Positions 48,716 through 56,818 of a DNA stretch of 64,000 bases are shown here, piece by piece. How positions within the stretch are numbered: position 1 is the first letter of the stretch; each line of letters opens with the position of its first letter. The DNA is taken from contig NZ_JBJDPS010000002.1 in assembly GCF_044901685.1 (NCBI RefSeq), forward strand, positions 310,001-374,000, given 5' to 3'. Source of the DNA: Micromonospora_G sp044901685 (lineage in GTDB: Bacteria; Actinomycetota; Actinomycetes; Mycobacteriales; Micromonosporaceae). The translations under genes and the position numbers were made by a program. The notes beneath the pieces were generated by a model. That model had not been told where the DNA came from. It saw nothing but the letters and a program-made list of their open reading frames with translations, and made no database searches.

Positions 48716-48789
48716 CACATAAGGTCGGCAGCGGCAGGTGCGGCGGGTCAGCGGACGGAATGTCCGCGGAGGAGAGGCGGGTCGGATGA
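48685..48789 (+). CDS. Possible 34-residue leader peptide before pyrH
   Basis: A GTG six bases after a consensus AGGAGG opens a frame of 34 codons whose TGA overlaps the pyrH ATG (ATGA). The peptide is rich in Ser, Gly and Arg and has no known relative. The ribosome site lies in the arm of a strong hairpin, so its use, and with it the use of pyrH, could be controlled. The overlap and the ribosome site support it; chance is possible in GC-rich DNA. Confidence 0.4.
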   Translation: MYMRGTAASSSHKVGSGRCGGSADGMSAEERRVG

Positions 48790-49553
48790 CGCAGGTGGTT
48801 GGTGAGCGGAGCCTGGCGGCGGATGATCCGACGGCGCCCCCGCCGGGACGCGCCCGCCGGGTGGTGCTCAAGCTCTCCGGTGAGGTCTTCGGGGGCGGGG
48901 CGATCGGGGTCGACCCCGACGTGGTCCAGGCGATCGCCCGGCAGATCGCGACCGTCGTACGTCGTGGCGTGCAGGTCTCGGTGGTGGTCGGCGGCGGCAA
49001 CTTCTTTCGCGGCGCGGAGCTGCAGAAGCGGGGTATGGACCGGGCCCGCGCCGACTACATGGGCATGCTCGGCACCGTGATGAACTGCCTCGCGCTGCAG
49101 GACTTCCTGGAAAAGGAGGGCATCGAGACGCGGGTGCAGAGCGCGATCACGATGGCCCAGGTGGCCGAGCCGTACATCCCGCTGCGCGCGATCCGGCACC
49201 TGGAGAAGGGCCGCGTGGTGATCTTCGGCGCGGGCGCCGGGATGCCGTACTTCTCGACCGACACGGTCGCCGCCCAGCGTGCGCTGGAGATTCGCGCCGA
49301 CGTGGTGCTGATGAGCAAGAACGGCGTGGACGGGGTCTACACCGCCGATCCGCGTACCGATCCGACCGCCAGCAAGCTTGACAAGATCACTTTTTCCGAG
49401 GTGCTCCGGCGCGGGCTGCGGGTGGCCGACGCCGCCGCGTTCAGCCTCTGCGAGGAGAACGGCCTGCCGATGCTGGTCTTCGGCGCCGAGGGCGACGACA
49501 CCATCATCCGCGCCGTCGGCGGTGACCGGATCGGGACCTTGATCACGGCGTGA
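48786..49553 (+). CDS. pyrH: UMP kinase
   Basis: Phosphorylates UMP to UDP (255 residues, hexameric amino-acid-kinase fold). Motifs: V-L-K-L-S-G-E-V-F, V-V-G-G-G-N-F-F-R-G, D-Y-M-G-M-L-G-T-V-M-N and G-A-G-A-G-M-P-Y-F-S-T-D. The N-terminal 25 residues before the first strand are an extension seen in actinomycetes. The ATG at 48786 follows GGAGGAGAGG. The gene end is duplicated downstream as a tandem array. Confidence 0.96.
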   Translation: MTQVVGERSLAADDPTAPPPGRARRVVLKLSGEVFGGGAIGVDPDVVQAIARQIATVVRRGVQVSVVVGGGNFFRGAELQKRGMDRARADYMGMLGTVMNCLALQDFLEKEGIETRVQSAITMAQVAEPYIPLRAIRHLEKGRVVIFGAGAGMPYFSTDTVAAQRALEIRADVVLMSKNGVDGVYTADPRTDPTASKLDKITFSEVLRRGLRVADAAAFSLCEENGLPMLVFGAEGDDTIIRAVGGDRIGTLITA

Positions 49554-49650
49554 GCCGTGACCATGAACAGAGCATGGCGTGAGCCGTGACCATGAACAGA
49601 GCACGGCGTGAGCCGTGACCATAGGCAGAGCACGGCGTGCCGGCCGTGAC
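49545..49650 (+). repeat. 29-bp tandem repeat starting in the pyrH stop
   Basis: Three full 29-bp units and a partial fourth, of the type ACGGCGTGAGCCGTGACCAT plus nine bases. The first unit includes the last pyrH codons and stop. Each unit contains TCACGGC-GTGA-GCCGTGA or a near copy, so each can fold into a small hairpin. Confidence 0.9.
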
Positions 49651-49721
49651 GGCGGACGGGAACCGGCGCGAGCCGGGCGTGACACACGACCTACGACTGA
49701 GTGAGGGAGGCGAGGGAGCAG

Positions 49722-50279
49722 GTGATCGACGACACTCTCCTCGAGGCCGAGGAAAAGATGGAACGTGCGGTCGAGCACGCCAAGGAGGAGTTCGGTGCCA
49801 TCCGCACCGGGCGAGCCACCCCGGCCATGTTCTCCAAAATCATCATCGACTACTACGGCTCGCCCACGCCGCTGACCCAGATGGCGTCGGTCGGCGTACC
49901 GGAGCCGCGCATGGCGATCATCAAGCCGTACGACGCCTCGCAGCTCCAAGCGATGGAGAAGGCGATCCGCGACTCGGACCTCGGTGTCAACCCGAACAAC
50001 GAGGGTAACCAGCTCCGGATCCTGTTGCCGCAGATGACCGAGGAGCGGCGGCGGGACATGATCAAGATTGCTCGTGGCAAGGGTGAGGAAGCCAAGGTGG
50101 CGATCCGCAACATCCGCCGCCGGGGCAAGGAAGAGCTGGACCGGATCGTCAAGGACGGCGAGGCGGGCGAGGACGAGGGCCGCCGCGCCGAGAAGGAACT
50201 CGACGACCTCACCCAGAGGTACTCGACGCACGTCGACGAACTGGTCAAACACAAGGAAGCCGAGCTGCTCGAGGTCTGA
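49722..50279 (+). CDS. frr: Ribosome recycling factor
   Basis: Splits post-termination ribosomes with EF-G. The 185 residues equal the family length; R-T-G-R-A-T-P-A-M-F, Y-Y-G-S-P-T-P-L and N-I-R-R-R-G-K-E-E are typical. The GTG at 49722 gives the right N-terminus (I-D-D-T-L-L-E-A-E-E-K-M) and follows a GAGGGAGC box. Its last base begins the cdsA ATG. Confidence 0.96.
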   Translation: MIDDTLLEAEEKMERAVEHAKEEFGAIRTGRATPAMFSKIIIDYYGSPTPLTQMASVGVPEPRMAIIKPYDASQLQAMEKAIRDSDLGVNPNNEGNQLRILLPQMTEERRRDMIKIARGKGEEAKVAIRNIRRRGKEELDRIVKDGEAGEDEGRRAEKELDDLTQRYSTHVDELVKHKEAELLEV

Positions 50280-51694
50280 TGTCCTACCTCGACCCCAACG
50301 GCAGCGCCGAGTCCCAGGGCTGGCAGCGCCAGGACGGACCAGCGGGTCCGTACTGGCCGGATGGTCACGAGGAGCCTCGACCCCGGGCGCGGCACACCGG
50401 TGCCGCGCCCGAGGCCTTTGCCGAGACGCCGGGTTATGCGCCCGTGTCCGGATACCGGCACGGCGACACCCCCGCCCGCCGGGACGGGTACGCCGGTGGC
50501 GCCGGACCGTACGCCGGGGTGGAGCGGCCGGACGGGCAGCCGTACCGGCCGGACGACCGAGGCCACGGTTACCCTGGCGGGGCTGACAGGGCGGACGCCG
50601 GGGCGGACGGACTGACCGACCCGCTGGGTTGGGCCCCGGTGCGCGACTCCGACCAGACGGAGTTGCTCGAACCGATTCGGCCGGACACCTACCGGACGGA
50701 CCTCGTCGACCCCGGCCGGGTACGCCCCGACTACGGCGGCCCCGGTGACGTCCGTACGGGTGGCCCGGTCGACGGAGCTAACCCCGGTCCCGATTCGTAC
50801 CCGGCCGAGCCGGACGGCCCTCGTCCCCGTACCGGGCGACGCCGAGCCGGACCGGGGCGACCCGCCACCCTGCCGACCACCAGCCGGGCCGGCCGGAACC
50901 TGCCGGCCGCGATCGGCGTCGGCCTCGGCCTCGGCGCCCTGGTCGTCGTCCCGCTGTTCCTGTTTCCGCCGGTGTTCATGCTGGTGGTGGCCGGCGCGGT
51001 CGGGGTCGGGATCTGGGAGATGGTCCAGGCGATCGGACGCGGTGGCGCCCGGCCACCGTTGGTGCCACTGGTTGCCGGCGGGGTCCTGATGGTCGCGCTG
51101 GCCTGGTTCGCCGGGTTGGACGCGCTCAGCCTCGGCCTGCTGGTCACCGTGCTGGCGACAACGGTGTGGCGGCTCGGGGACGGTCCGGCGAACTTCCAGC
51201 GCGACGTGACGGCCGCCACGCTCGTCGCGGTGTACGTGCCCTTTCTCGGCGGCTTCGCGGCGCTGCTCGCCGCCGAGCCCACCGACGGGCACCTCCGGGT
51301 GGTGGTGACCATCGTCGCGGTGGTGCTGTCCGACACCGGTGGGTACGCCGCCGGGGTGATGTTCGGGCGGCACCCGATGGCCCCGTCGGTGAGCCCGAAG
51401 AAGTCCTGGGAGGGTTTTGCCGGCTCGGTGCTGGCGGCGGCGGGCGGCAGCGCGGTGCTGCTCGCGCTCCTGCTCGACGTGAACCCGCTCTGGGGCGCCC
51501 TGTTCGGGGTGGCCGTCTCGGGCGCGGCGGTGCTCGGTGATCTCGGCGAGTCGATGATCAAACGGGACCTGGGCGTGAAGGACATGAGCAATCTGCTGCC
51601 GGGACACGGTGGTCTGATGGACCGGCTGGACTCGGTCCTGTTCGCCGTACCGGTGGCATATCTCCTGCTGACCATCCTGGTGCCGGTCGGCTGA
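50279..51694 (+). CDS. cdsA: Phosphatidate cytidylyltransferase (CDP-DAG synthase) with long N-terminal extension
   Basis: Integral membrane enzyme making CDP-diacylglycerol for phospholipids. The catalytic part (about residues 205-471) has eight or so helices and the signature S-M-I-K-R-D-L-G-V-K-D-M-S-N-L-L-P-G-H-G-G near the end. The first 200 residues are Pro/Gly/Asp-rich, disordered and not present in E. coli. The start overlaps the frr stop (TGATG), so the long extension is probably real and translated. Confidence 0.94.
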   Translation: MSYLDPNGSAESQGWQRQDGPAGPYWPDGHEEPRPRARHTGAAPEAFAETPGYAPVSGYRHGDTPARRDGYAGGAGPYAGVERPDGQPYRPDDRGHGYPGGADRADAGADGLTDPLGWAPVRDSDQTELLEPIRPDTYRTDLVDPGRVRPDYGGPGDVRTGGPVDGANPGPDSYPAEPDGPRPRTGRRRAGPGRPATLPTTSRAGRNLPAAIGVGLGLGALVVVPLFLFPPVFMLVVAGAVGVGIWEMVQAIGRGGARPPLVPLVAGGVLMVALAWFAGLDALSLGLLVTVLATTVWRLGDGPANFQRDVTAATLVAVYVPFLGGFAALLAAEPTDGHLRVVVTIVAVVLSDTGGYAAGVMFGRHPMAPSVSPKKSWEGFAGSVLAAAGGSAVLLALLLDVNPLWGALFGVAVSGAAVLGDLGESMIKRDLGVKDMSNLLPGHGGLMDRLDSVLFAVPVAYLLLTILVPVG

Positions 51695-51790
51695 GATGCC
51701 TGGACGCGGACCGCTTTGCCGAGATCACCTCCTGGTTGGGACCCCTCGGCCAGGTGTGCGCTTCCAACGGCGTGGGAGACTGGACAGGCC

Positions 51791-52927
51791 ATGACGAGCC
51801 TGCCCTTGATCCAGATCAGTCCGGACGCGCCGAACGCGACCGGCAAAGCCCCTCGTGCGTCGATGCCACCGCGCCATCTCGCGGACCTCGCCCTGCCCGA
51901 CCGGCAGGCGCTGGTCGCGGACCTGGGCGAGCCCGCCTTCCGTGCCCGGCAGGTCTCCACCCACTATTTCGGTCGGCTGGTGCGCGACCCCGCGCAGATG
52001 ACCGACCTGCCGGCCGCGAGCCGTGGCCGGATCACCGACGCGCTCCTGCCGACGCTGCTGACTCCGGTCCGCGAGTTGGAGTGCGACGACGGTGCCACCC
52101 GCAAGGCGCTGTGGCGGCTGCACGACGGCTCCATGGTCGAGAGCGTGTTGATGGGGTATCCGGACCGGATCACCGTCTGCATCTCCAGCCAGGCCGGCTG
52201 TGGGATGGCCTGCCCGTTCTGCGCCACCGGTCAGGCGGGACTGACCCGCAACCTCTCGACCGCCGAGATCGTCGACCAGGCCGTCTATCTCGCCGGTGTC
52301 GCCGCGTCCGGGGCGGTCGCCGGTTCGCCGCCCCGCCTCTCGCACGTGGTGTTCATGGGCATGGGCGAGCCGCTGGCCAACTACGCGCGGGTGATCGCGG
52401 CGATCCGCCGGCTCTGTGCTCCGGCGCCCGAGGGGCTCGGCCTGTCCCAGCGCCACATCACCGTATCCACGGTGGGGCTGGTGCCGGCCATCCGCCGGCT
52501 GACGGGCGAGGACCTGTCGGTGACCCTTGCGCTGTCGTTGCACGCACCTGATGATGATCTGCGCGACGAACTCGTTCCGGTCAACCAGCGGTGGAAGGTC
52601 GCCGAGGTGCTGGACGCGGCATGGGACTATGCCGATCGTACGGGACGTCGGGTTTCCATCGAATACGCAATGATCAAAGATGTGAACGACCAGCCGTGGC
52701 GGGCCGACCTGCTCGGCCGGCTGTTGGCCGGGCGGTTGGCACATGTGAATCTCATTCCGCTCAACCCGACGCCGGGCAGCCGCTGGGACGCCAGCCCGAA
52801 GCCGGTCGAGCGGGAGTTCGTCCGACGGCTGCGGGAGGCCGGGGTGTCGACCACGGTCCGCGACACCCGTGGGCGGGAGATCGACGGGGCATGTGGGCAG
52901 TTGGCGGCGGCGGAGGTGGCCACGTGA
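51791..52927 (+). CDS. rlmN: 23S rRNA (adenine-C2)/tRNA methyltransferase RlmN
   Basis: Radical-SAM enzyme that methylates A2503 of 23S rRNA and A37 of tRNAs. The cluster cysteines are C137-x3-C141-x2-C144 (C-G-M-A-C-P-F-C). The C-terminal methyl-carrying cysteine lies in G-A-C-G-Q-L-A. The ATG at 51791 gives 378 residues, the usual length; in actinomycetes it regularly follows cdsA. Confidence 0.95.
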   Translation: MTSLPLIQISPDAPNATGKAPRASMPPRHLADLALPDRQALVADLGEPAFRARQVSTHYFGRLVRDPAQMTDLPAASRGRITDALLPTLLTPVRELECDDGATRKALWRLHDGSMVESVLMGYPDRITVCISSQAGCGMACPFCATGQAGLTRNLSTAEIVDQAVYLAGVAASGAVAGSPPRLSHVVFMGMGEPLANYARVIAAIRRLCAPAPEGLGLSQRHITVSTVGLVPAIRRLTGEDLSVTLALSLHAPDDDLRDELVPVNQRWKVAEVLDAAWDYADRTGRRVSIEYAMIKDVNDQPWRADLLGRLLAGRLAHVNLIPLNPTPGSRWDASPKPVEREFVRRLREAGVSTTVRDTRGREIDGACGQLAAAEVAT

Positions 52928-52994
52928 GTGGGCACAGCCATCGGGCCGACTGCGGCGGTGGGCTGCGTGATGAGCGATCGAAGCAGGAGACATA

Positions 52995-54536
52995 GTGGCG
53001 AGTCAGGGTCAGCGCTTCCGGCGTAAGGCGCTCCGGCGGGGCTACAAGGTCGACGAGGTGGACACGTTCCTGGATCGGGTCGAGGCCACGCTCGCCGGTT
53101 CGCCGGCCGGTGCGCCCGTCGCCTCGCAGGAAGTCCACGATGTCGTCTTCCGAGTACGTTTCGGCGGATACGACGAGTGGCAGGTTGACCTGCACCTCGA
53201 CCGGGTGGAGCGGCAACTCGCCGAGCTCGAGGAACGTGGCGGCGGCAGCCGGGGCGCGGACTCACGCCTGCCGGCCCGGGTGGGTCCGCCCGACCGGATG
53301 GGCCCGCCGGATCGCATGGGCCCGCCGGATCGCATGGGCCCGCCCGACCGGATGGGTCCGCCGCCGGATCGGATGGGTCCCCCCGATCGGATGGGTCCGC
53401 CGGACCGGATGGGTCCGCCGATGCGCGACGACCGCGCTCTGCCTCCGGGTGCCCCGTCCTTGCCGCAGCGGCCGATGCCGGCCCAGGCGGGTCCACCCGA
53501 CCAGTACGGCCGGTACGACGAGCCCACCGGAATCTTCGGCGGCCCAGGTGGCCCCGGTGGCGGTTACGACGGCCCGGGTGGGCCGGGTGGTGGTTACGAC
53601 GGTCCGGGACGCGGCGGTTACGACGCCCCGCGTGGTCCCGGCGGGCCGAATGGACCCGGCGGGCCGAATGGTCCCGGTGGTCCCGGTGGTCCCGGTGGTC
53701 CCGGTGGTCCCGGTGGTCCCGGTGGTTATGACGCTCCCCGTGGACCCGGTGGTCCCGGTGGTTACGACGCCCCACGCGGCCCCGGCGGGCCGGGCGGCCC
53801 CGGTGGTCCCGGTGGTCCCGGTGGTTATGACGCTCCCCGTGGACCCGGTGGGCCGGGTGGGCCGGGTGGGCCCGGCGGTTACGACGCCCCACGCGGTCCG
53901 GGCGGTCCCGGTGGACCGGGCGGTGGGCGCGGACCGGGTGGTCCGGGCGCCGGATTCGGCCCGTCGCCGGACGACCGCTTCGACGGTTTCGAGTCTGGCC
54001 GACACGGCAAGATGGACATGACCGCCGAGATCAGGATGCCCGACCGTGACCTGCGCCGTGGTCCCGGCCTCGGTGTGCCGCCCGGCGGTGGTCCGCCGCC
54101 GCCCGCTGGCCCGCCGATGGGCGGTCCCCCGATGGGCGGCCCGCCGCCCGGTGGTCCCCCGATGGGCGGTCCCCCGATGGGCGGTCCGCCGATGGGCGGC
54201 CCGCCGCCCGCTGGCCCGCCGATGGGCGGTCCGCCGATGGGTGGCCCGCCGATGGGTGGCCCGCCGCCGATGCCCGGCGGCCCGGGTGGAGACATGGCGC
54301 GAATCGACCACATCCGGCGTGGGTTCCAGGTGCGTAGGTTCGGCAGTGGTTACGACCCCGACCAGGTCGACCGCCTGTTTGACGGCATCCTGGCCAGCAT
54401 GTCCGGCCGTGGCCCGATGCCGGTGAACCCGGCCGAACTCGACCTCATGAAGTTCGGGCTGGTGCCCGGTGGCTACTTCGAGGCCGAGGTCGAGGCCGCG
54501 CTCAAGGAGGTCCAGGACATCCTGCGTCGGCGCTGA
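52995..54536 (+). CDS. Two-headed DivIVA-domain protein with long Gly/Pro repeat linker
   Basis: A 513-residue protein with a DivIVA-type motif at each end: F-R-R-K-A-L-R-R-G-Y-K-V-D-E-V-D-T-F-L-D-R-V near the N-terminus and R-G-F-Q-V-R-R-F-G-S-G-Y-D-P-D-Q-V-D-R-L-F-D at about 440-462. Between them lie about eight G-P-P-D-R-M repeats (about 97-145), Y-D-A-P-R-G-P-G-G-P repeats (about 185-310) and a M-G-G-P-P tract (about 370-435). DivIVA domains bind curved membrane and self-assemble at poles or septa; here the coiled coil is largely replaced by a flexible linker. Function inferred as cell-envelope or growth-zone scaffolding. The GTG has AGGAGA upstream. Confidence 0.85.
   Translation: MASQGQRFRRKALRRGYKVDEVDTFLDRVEATLAGSPAGAPVASQEVHDVVFRVRFGGYDEWQVDLHLDRVERQLAELEERGGGSRGADSRLPARVGPPDRMGPPDRMGPPDRMGPPDRMGPPPDRMGPPDRMGPPDRMGPPMRDDRALPPGAPSLPQRPMPAQAGPPDQYGRYDEPTGIFGGPGGPGGGYDGPGGPGGGYDGPGRGGYDAPRGPGGPNGPGGPNGPGGPGGPGGPGGPGGPGGYDAPRGPGGPGGYDAPRGPGGPGGPGGPGGPGGYDAPRGPGGPGGPGGPGGYDAPRGPGGPGGPGGGRGPGGPGAGFGPSPDDRFDGFESGRHGKMDMTAEIRMPDRDLRRGPGLGVPPGGGPPPPAGPPMGGPPMGGPPPGGPPMGGPPMGGPPMGGPPPAGPPMGGPPMGGPPMGGPPPMPGGPGGDMARIDHIRRGFQVRRFGSGYDPDQVDRLFDGILASMSGRGPMPVNPAELDLMKFGLVPGGYFEAEVEAALKEVQDILRRR
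53281..54290 (+). repeat. In-frame repeats in the DivIVA-domain gene
   Basis: Three neighbouring families of repeats with periods of 18 bp (G-P-P-D-R-M), about 45-66 bp (Y-D-A-P-R-G-P) and 15 bp (M-G-G-P-P). Strong bias to GGTCCCGGT-type codons makes this the most repetitive stretch of the window. Confidence 0.9.
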
Positions 54537-54546
54537 CCGAGACGTG

Positions 54547-54582
54547 AATCAGGCCCGTCCCCGATCGGGGACGGGCCTGATT
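54547..54582 (+). terminator. Rho-independent terminator after the DivIVA gene
   Basis: AATCAGGCCCGTCCCC (54547-54562) pairs perfectly with GGGGACGGGCCTGATT (54567-54582) around GATC: 16 pairs, ending in TTTGT. It stops the pyrH-to-DivIVA direction and, read backward (A-rich side), also the convergent DUF2631 gene. Confidence 0.92.
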
Positions 54583-54624
54583 TGTCGACGGGTACGTCGC
54601 CGCCAGGTTCGACGGTGTCGACGG

Positions 54625-54846
54625 TCAGGAGCGCAGGCCGTTGCGGCGCAGTACGGCGTCGCCGATCACGATCGCCAGCAGCCCGACCGCGATGCCGATC
54701 AGCCAGATCTCCTCGACGGCACCCTCGTGGTTGCCGATCAACATCAAGAGCAGCGCTATCGCGGAGACAACCGCGCCGATCTGGCCCGCCCTCCGGTGTC
54801 CCGGCTTGCGCTGGTCGGGCGACGTTACCGGCTCGCTTCCTGCCAC
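54625..54846 (-). CDS. DUF2631 small membrane protein
   Basis: A 73-residue protein with two membrane helices (about 22-38 and 47-63) joined by G-N-H-E-G-A-V-E-E-I-W, typical of the actinobacterial DUF2631 family. A basic cytosolic end R-R-N-G-L-R closes it. Function unknown; it is commonly found near dxr, as here. The GTG start has GGAAGGA upstream. Confidence 0.85.
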   Translation of the reverse strand: MAGSEPVTSPDQRKPGHRRAGQIGAVVSAIALLLMLIGNHEGAVEEIWLIGIAVGLLAIVIGDAVLRRNGLRS

Positions 54847-55026
54847 GTTCGGTCCTTCCCCTCACGATCGGATCTCCGCTTCAGTCTGGCACGCCGGTCG
54901 GTGGCGTCGCCGTAGGGTCTCCATGCTGGTGCAGGGTCTCCATGCTGGTCATGCGGCAGGCCCGGGTTCGCCGAGCGGGCAACCTGGCGTCGCGGGTCGG
55001 CCCCGCTGCCCACTCCGGTAGCGTTT

Positions 55027-55038
55027 GGGCGTACGCCC
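55027..55038. promoter_or_regulatory. 12-bp palindrome GGGCGTACGCCC
   Basis: Perfect palindrome 60 bp before the MBL-Rieske gene; GGGCGTACG recurs at 55059-55067. Could be an operator of that gene. Confidence 0.4.
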
Positions 55039-55097
55039 ACGGTTTTCCGCCGAGGAGTTCGGGCGTACGACACGTTTTCGGCAAGGAGGAGTGCACG

Positions 55098-56663
55098 GTG
55101 CGAGTGACCGGTACGGGACACGCCAGTATGCGGATCGACACGGCCGCGGGCAGCATCCTGTGCGATCCATGGGTCAATCCGGCCTACTTCGCCTCGTGGT
55201 TCCCATTCCCGGACAATTCCCAGCTCGACTGGGAGTCCCTCGGCCAGGTGGACTACCTCTACGTGTCGCACCTGCACCGGGACCACTTCGACGCGGCGCA
55301 CCTCAAGCGGTTCATTTCCAAGAAGGCGACCGTCCTGCTGCCGGAATACCCCACCTCCGAGCTGGAGGACGAGCTGCGCGAGCTGGGTTTCACCAGTTTC
55401 CTGCGTACCACCAGCAACGAGGTGGTCGAGCTCGACGGCGGGCTCAAGGTGATGATCCAGGCGCTCACCAGCCCGACCGACGGCCCGATCGGTGACTCGT
55501 CCCTCTGGGTCGAGCACGACGGCGTACGGCTGTTGAACCAGAACGACGCCCGCCCGACCGACCTGTCGGTCTTCGCCGAGCTGGGTCACGTACACGCGCA
55601 CATGCTCCAGTTCTCCGGCGCGATCTGGTACCCGATGGTCTACGAGCTGCCCAACGCGGCGAAGACGGCGTTCGGCAAGCAGAAGCGCGACCGGCAGATG
55701 GACCGTACGGTCCGGTACATCGACGACCTGAAAGCGTCGTACGTCTTCCCGATCGCCGGCCCGCCCTGCTTCCTCGACGAAGACCTGTGGCAGTTCAACG
55801 ACATCCACGGCGACGAGGGCAACATCTTCCCCGACCAGCAGGTCTTCATCGACCACTACCACGGGCTCGGTTACGACAACGGCGTGATCCTGCTCCCGGG
55901 CAGCGTCTCCGAGGTCACCACGGAGAACGTCGAGACCAGCCACCCGGTGCCGGACGTGGCGGCGTTCTTCGCCAACAAGGAAGAGCACCTGCGCGAGTAC
56001 CAGACCCGGGCACGGCCGGTGATCGAGGCGGCCAAGGCGAGCTGGCGGCACCCCGAGGTGGACGTGCTCGGGGAGATGAAGCGGCGGATCGAGCCGCTGC
56101 TGGAGGAGTCGGTCTACCTGGCCAAGGGGGTCGGCGGCCCGGTCCGGTTCGACCTGGTCGGTTACGACGGCGAGTCGGTCGAGTCGATCGTGGTGGACTT
56201 CCCGGGCCAGCAGGTCCGGCCGTACGCCGACGAGAAGGTGCGTTACCGGTTCCGCACCGAGCGGGCGCTGATCGAGCAACTGCTCCACTCCGGAGAGGTG
56301 GACTGGGTCAACTCGCTCTTCCTCTCCTGCCGCTTCTCGGCCGCCCGGATCGGCCAGTACAACGAGTTTGTCTACGCCTTCTTCAAGTGCCTCTCCGAGG
56401 AGCGCCTCCAGTACGCCGAGGGCTGGTACGCCGAGCAGCGCCCGGATGCCGAGGACGTCAAGCTCGGCGACTGGATCGTGCAACGGCGCTGCCCGCACCT
56501 GAAGGCCGACCTGACCCGCTTCGGCATCATCGACGGCGACCAGCTCACCTGCCAGCTCCACGGTTGGCGGTTCGACCTGAACAGCGGGCGCTGCCTGACC
56601 AGCGTCGGCCACGAGATCCGGGCACACCGGGCCGGCACCGAGGCGCCGGCCACCGCCGAGTAG
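55098..56663 (+). CDS. Metallo-beta-lactamase-fold protein with C-terminal Rieske domain
   Basis: A 521-residue cytoplasmic protein. The N-terminal MBL fold has H58-L-H60-R-D62-H63; the C-terminal Rieske [2Fe-2S] domain has C465-P-H467 and C485-Q-L-H488. The pairing is that of CMP-N-acetylneuraminate hydroxylase (CMAH)-like oxygenases, but the order is reversed (in CMAH the Rieske domain is first). An oxygen- or redox-dependent hydroxylase is plausible; the substrate is unknown, and no sialic acid genes are near. The GTG at 55098 follows AAGGAGGA by eight bases. Confidence 0.88.
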   Translation: MRVTGTGHASMRIDTAAGSILCDPWVNPAYFASWFPFPDNSQLDWESLGQVDYLYVSHLHRDHFDAAHLKRFISKKATVLLPEYPTSELEDELRELGFTSFLRTTSNEVVELDGGLKVMIQALTSPTDGPIGDSSLWVEHDGVRLLNQNDARPTDLSVFAELGHVHAHMLQFSGAIWYPMVYELPNAAKTAFGKQKRDRQMDRTVRYIDDLKASYVFPIAGPPCFLDEDLWQFNDIHGDEGNIFPDQQVFIDHYHGLGYDNGVILLPGSVSEVTTENVETSHPVPDVAAFFANKEEHLREYQTRARPVIEAAKASWRHPEVDVLGEMKRRIEPLLEESVYLAKGVGGPVRFDLVGYDGESVESIVVDFPGQQVRPYADEKVRYRFRTERALIEQLLHSGEVDWVNSLFLSCRFSAARIGQYNEFVYAFFKCLSEERLQYAEGWYAEQRPDAEDVKLGDWIVQRRCPHLKADLTRFGIIDGDQLTCQLHGWRFDLNSGRCLTSVGHEIRAHRAGTEAPATAE

Positions 56664-56686
56664 GTCCGCGCGCGTTCATCGCGGGT

Positions 56687-56750
56687 CCCACCGGTCCTCG
56701 TCCCCACCGGTCCTCGTCCCCACCGGTCCTCGTCCCCACCGGTCCTCGTC
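56687..56750. repeat. 16-bp tandem repeat, four perfect units
   Basis: CCCACCGGTCCTCGTC repeated four times without change, 24 bp after the MBL-Rieske stop and before the convergent CrtI-like gene end. Confidence 0.92.
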
Positions 56751-56818
56751 CACGGAGCGGCCGACCAGGGCGTCGTACCCGTCGGCACGGGGCACCGTCA
56801 CCCGCGTGCCGACGGCCG

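Noticed and set aside
49545..49650. CRISPR-like array
   Set aside because: Units follow each other directly without spacers and no cas genes are near.
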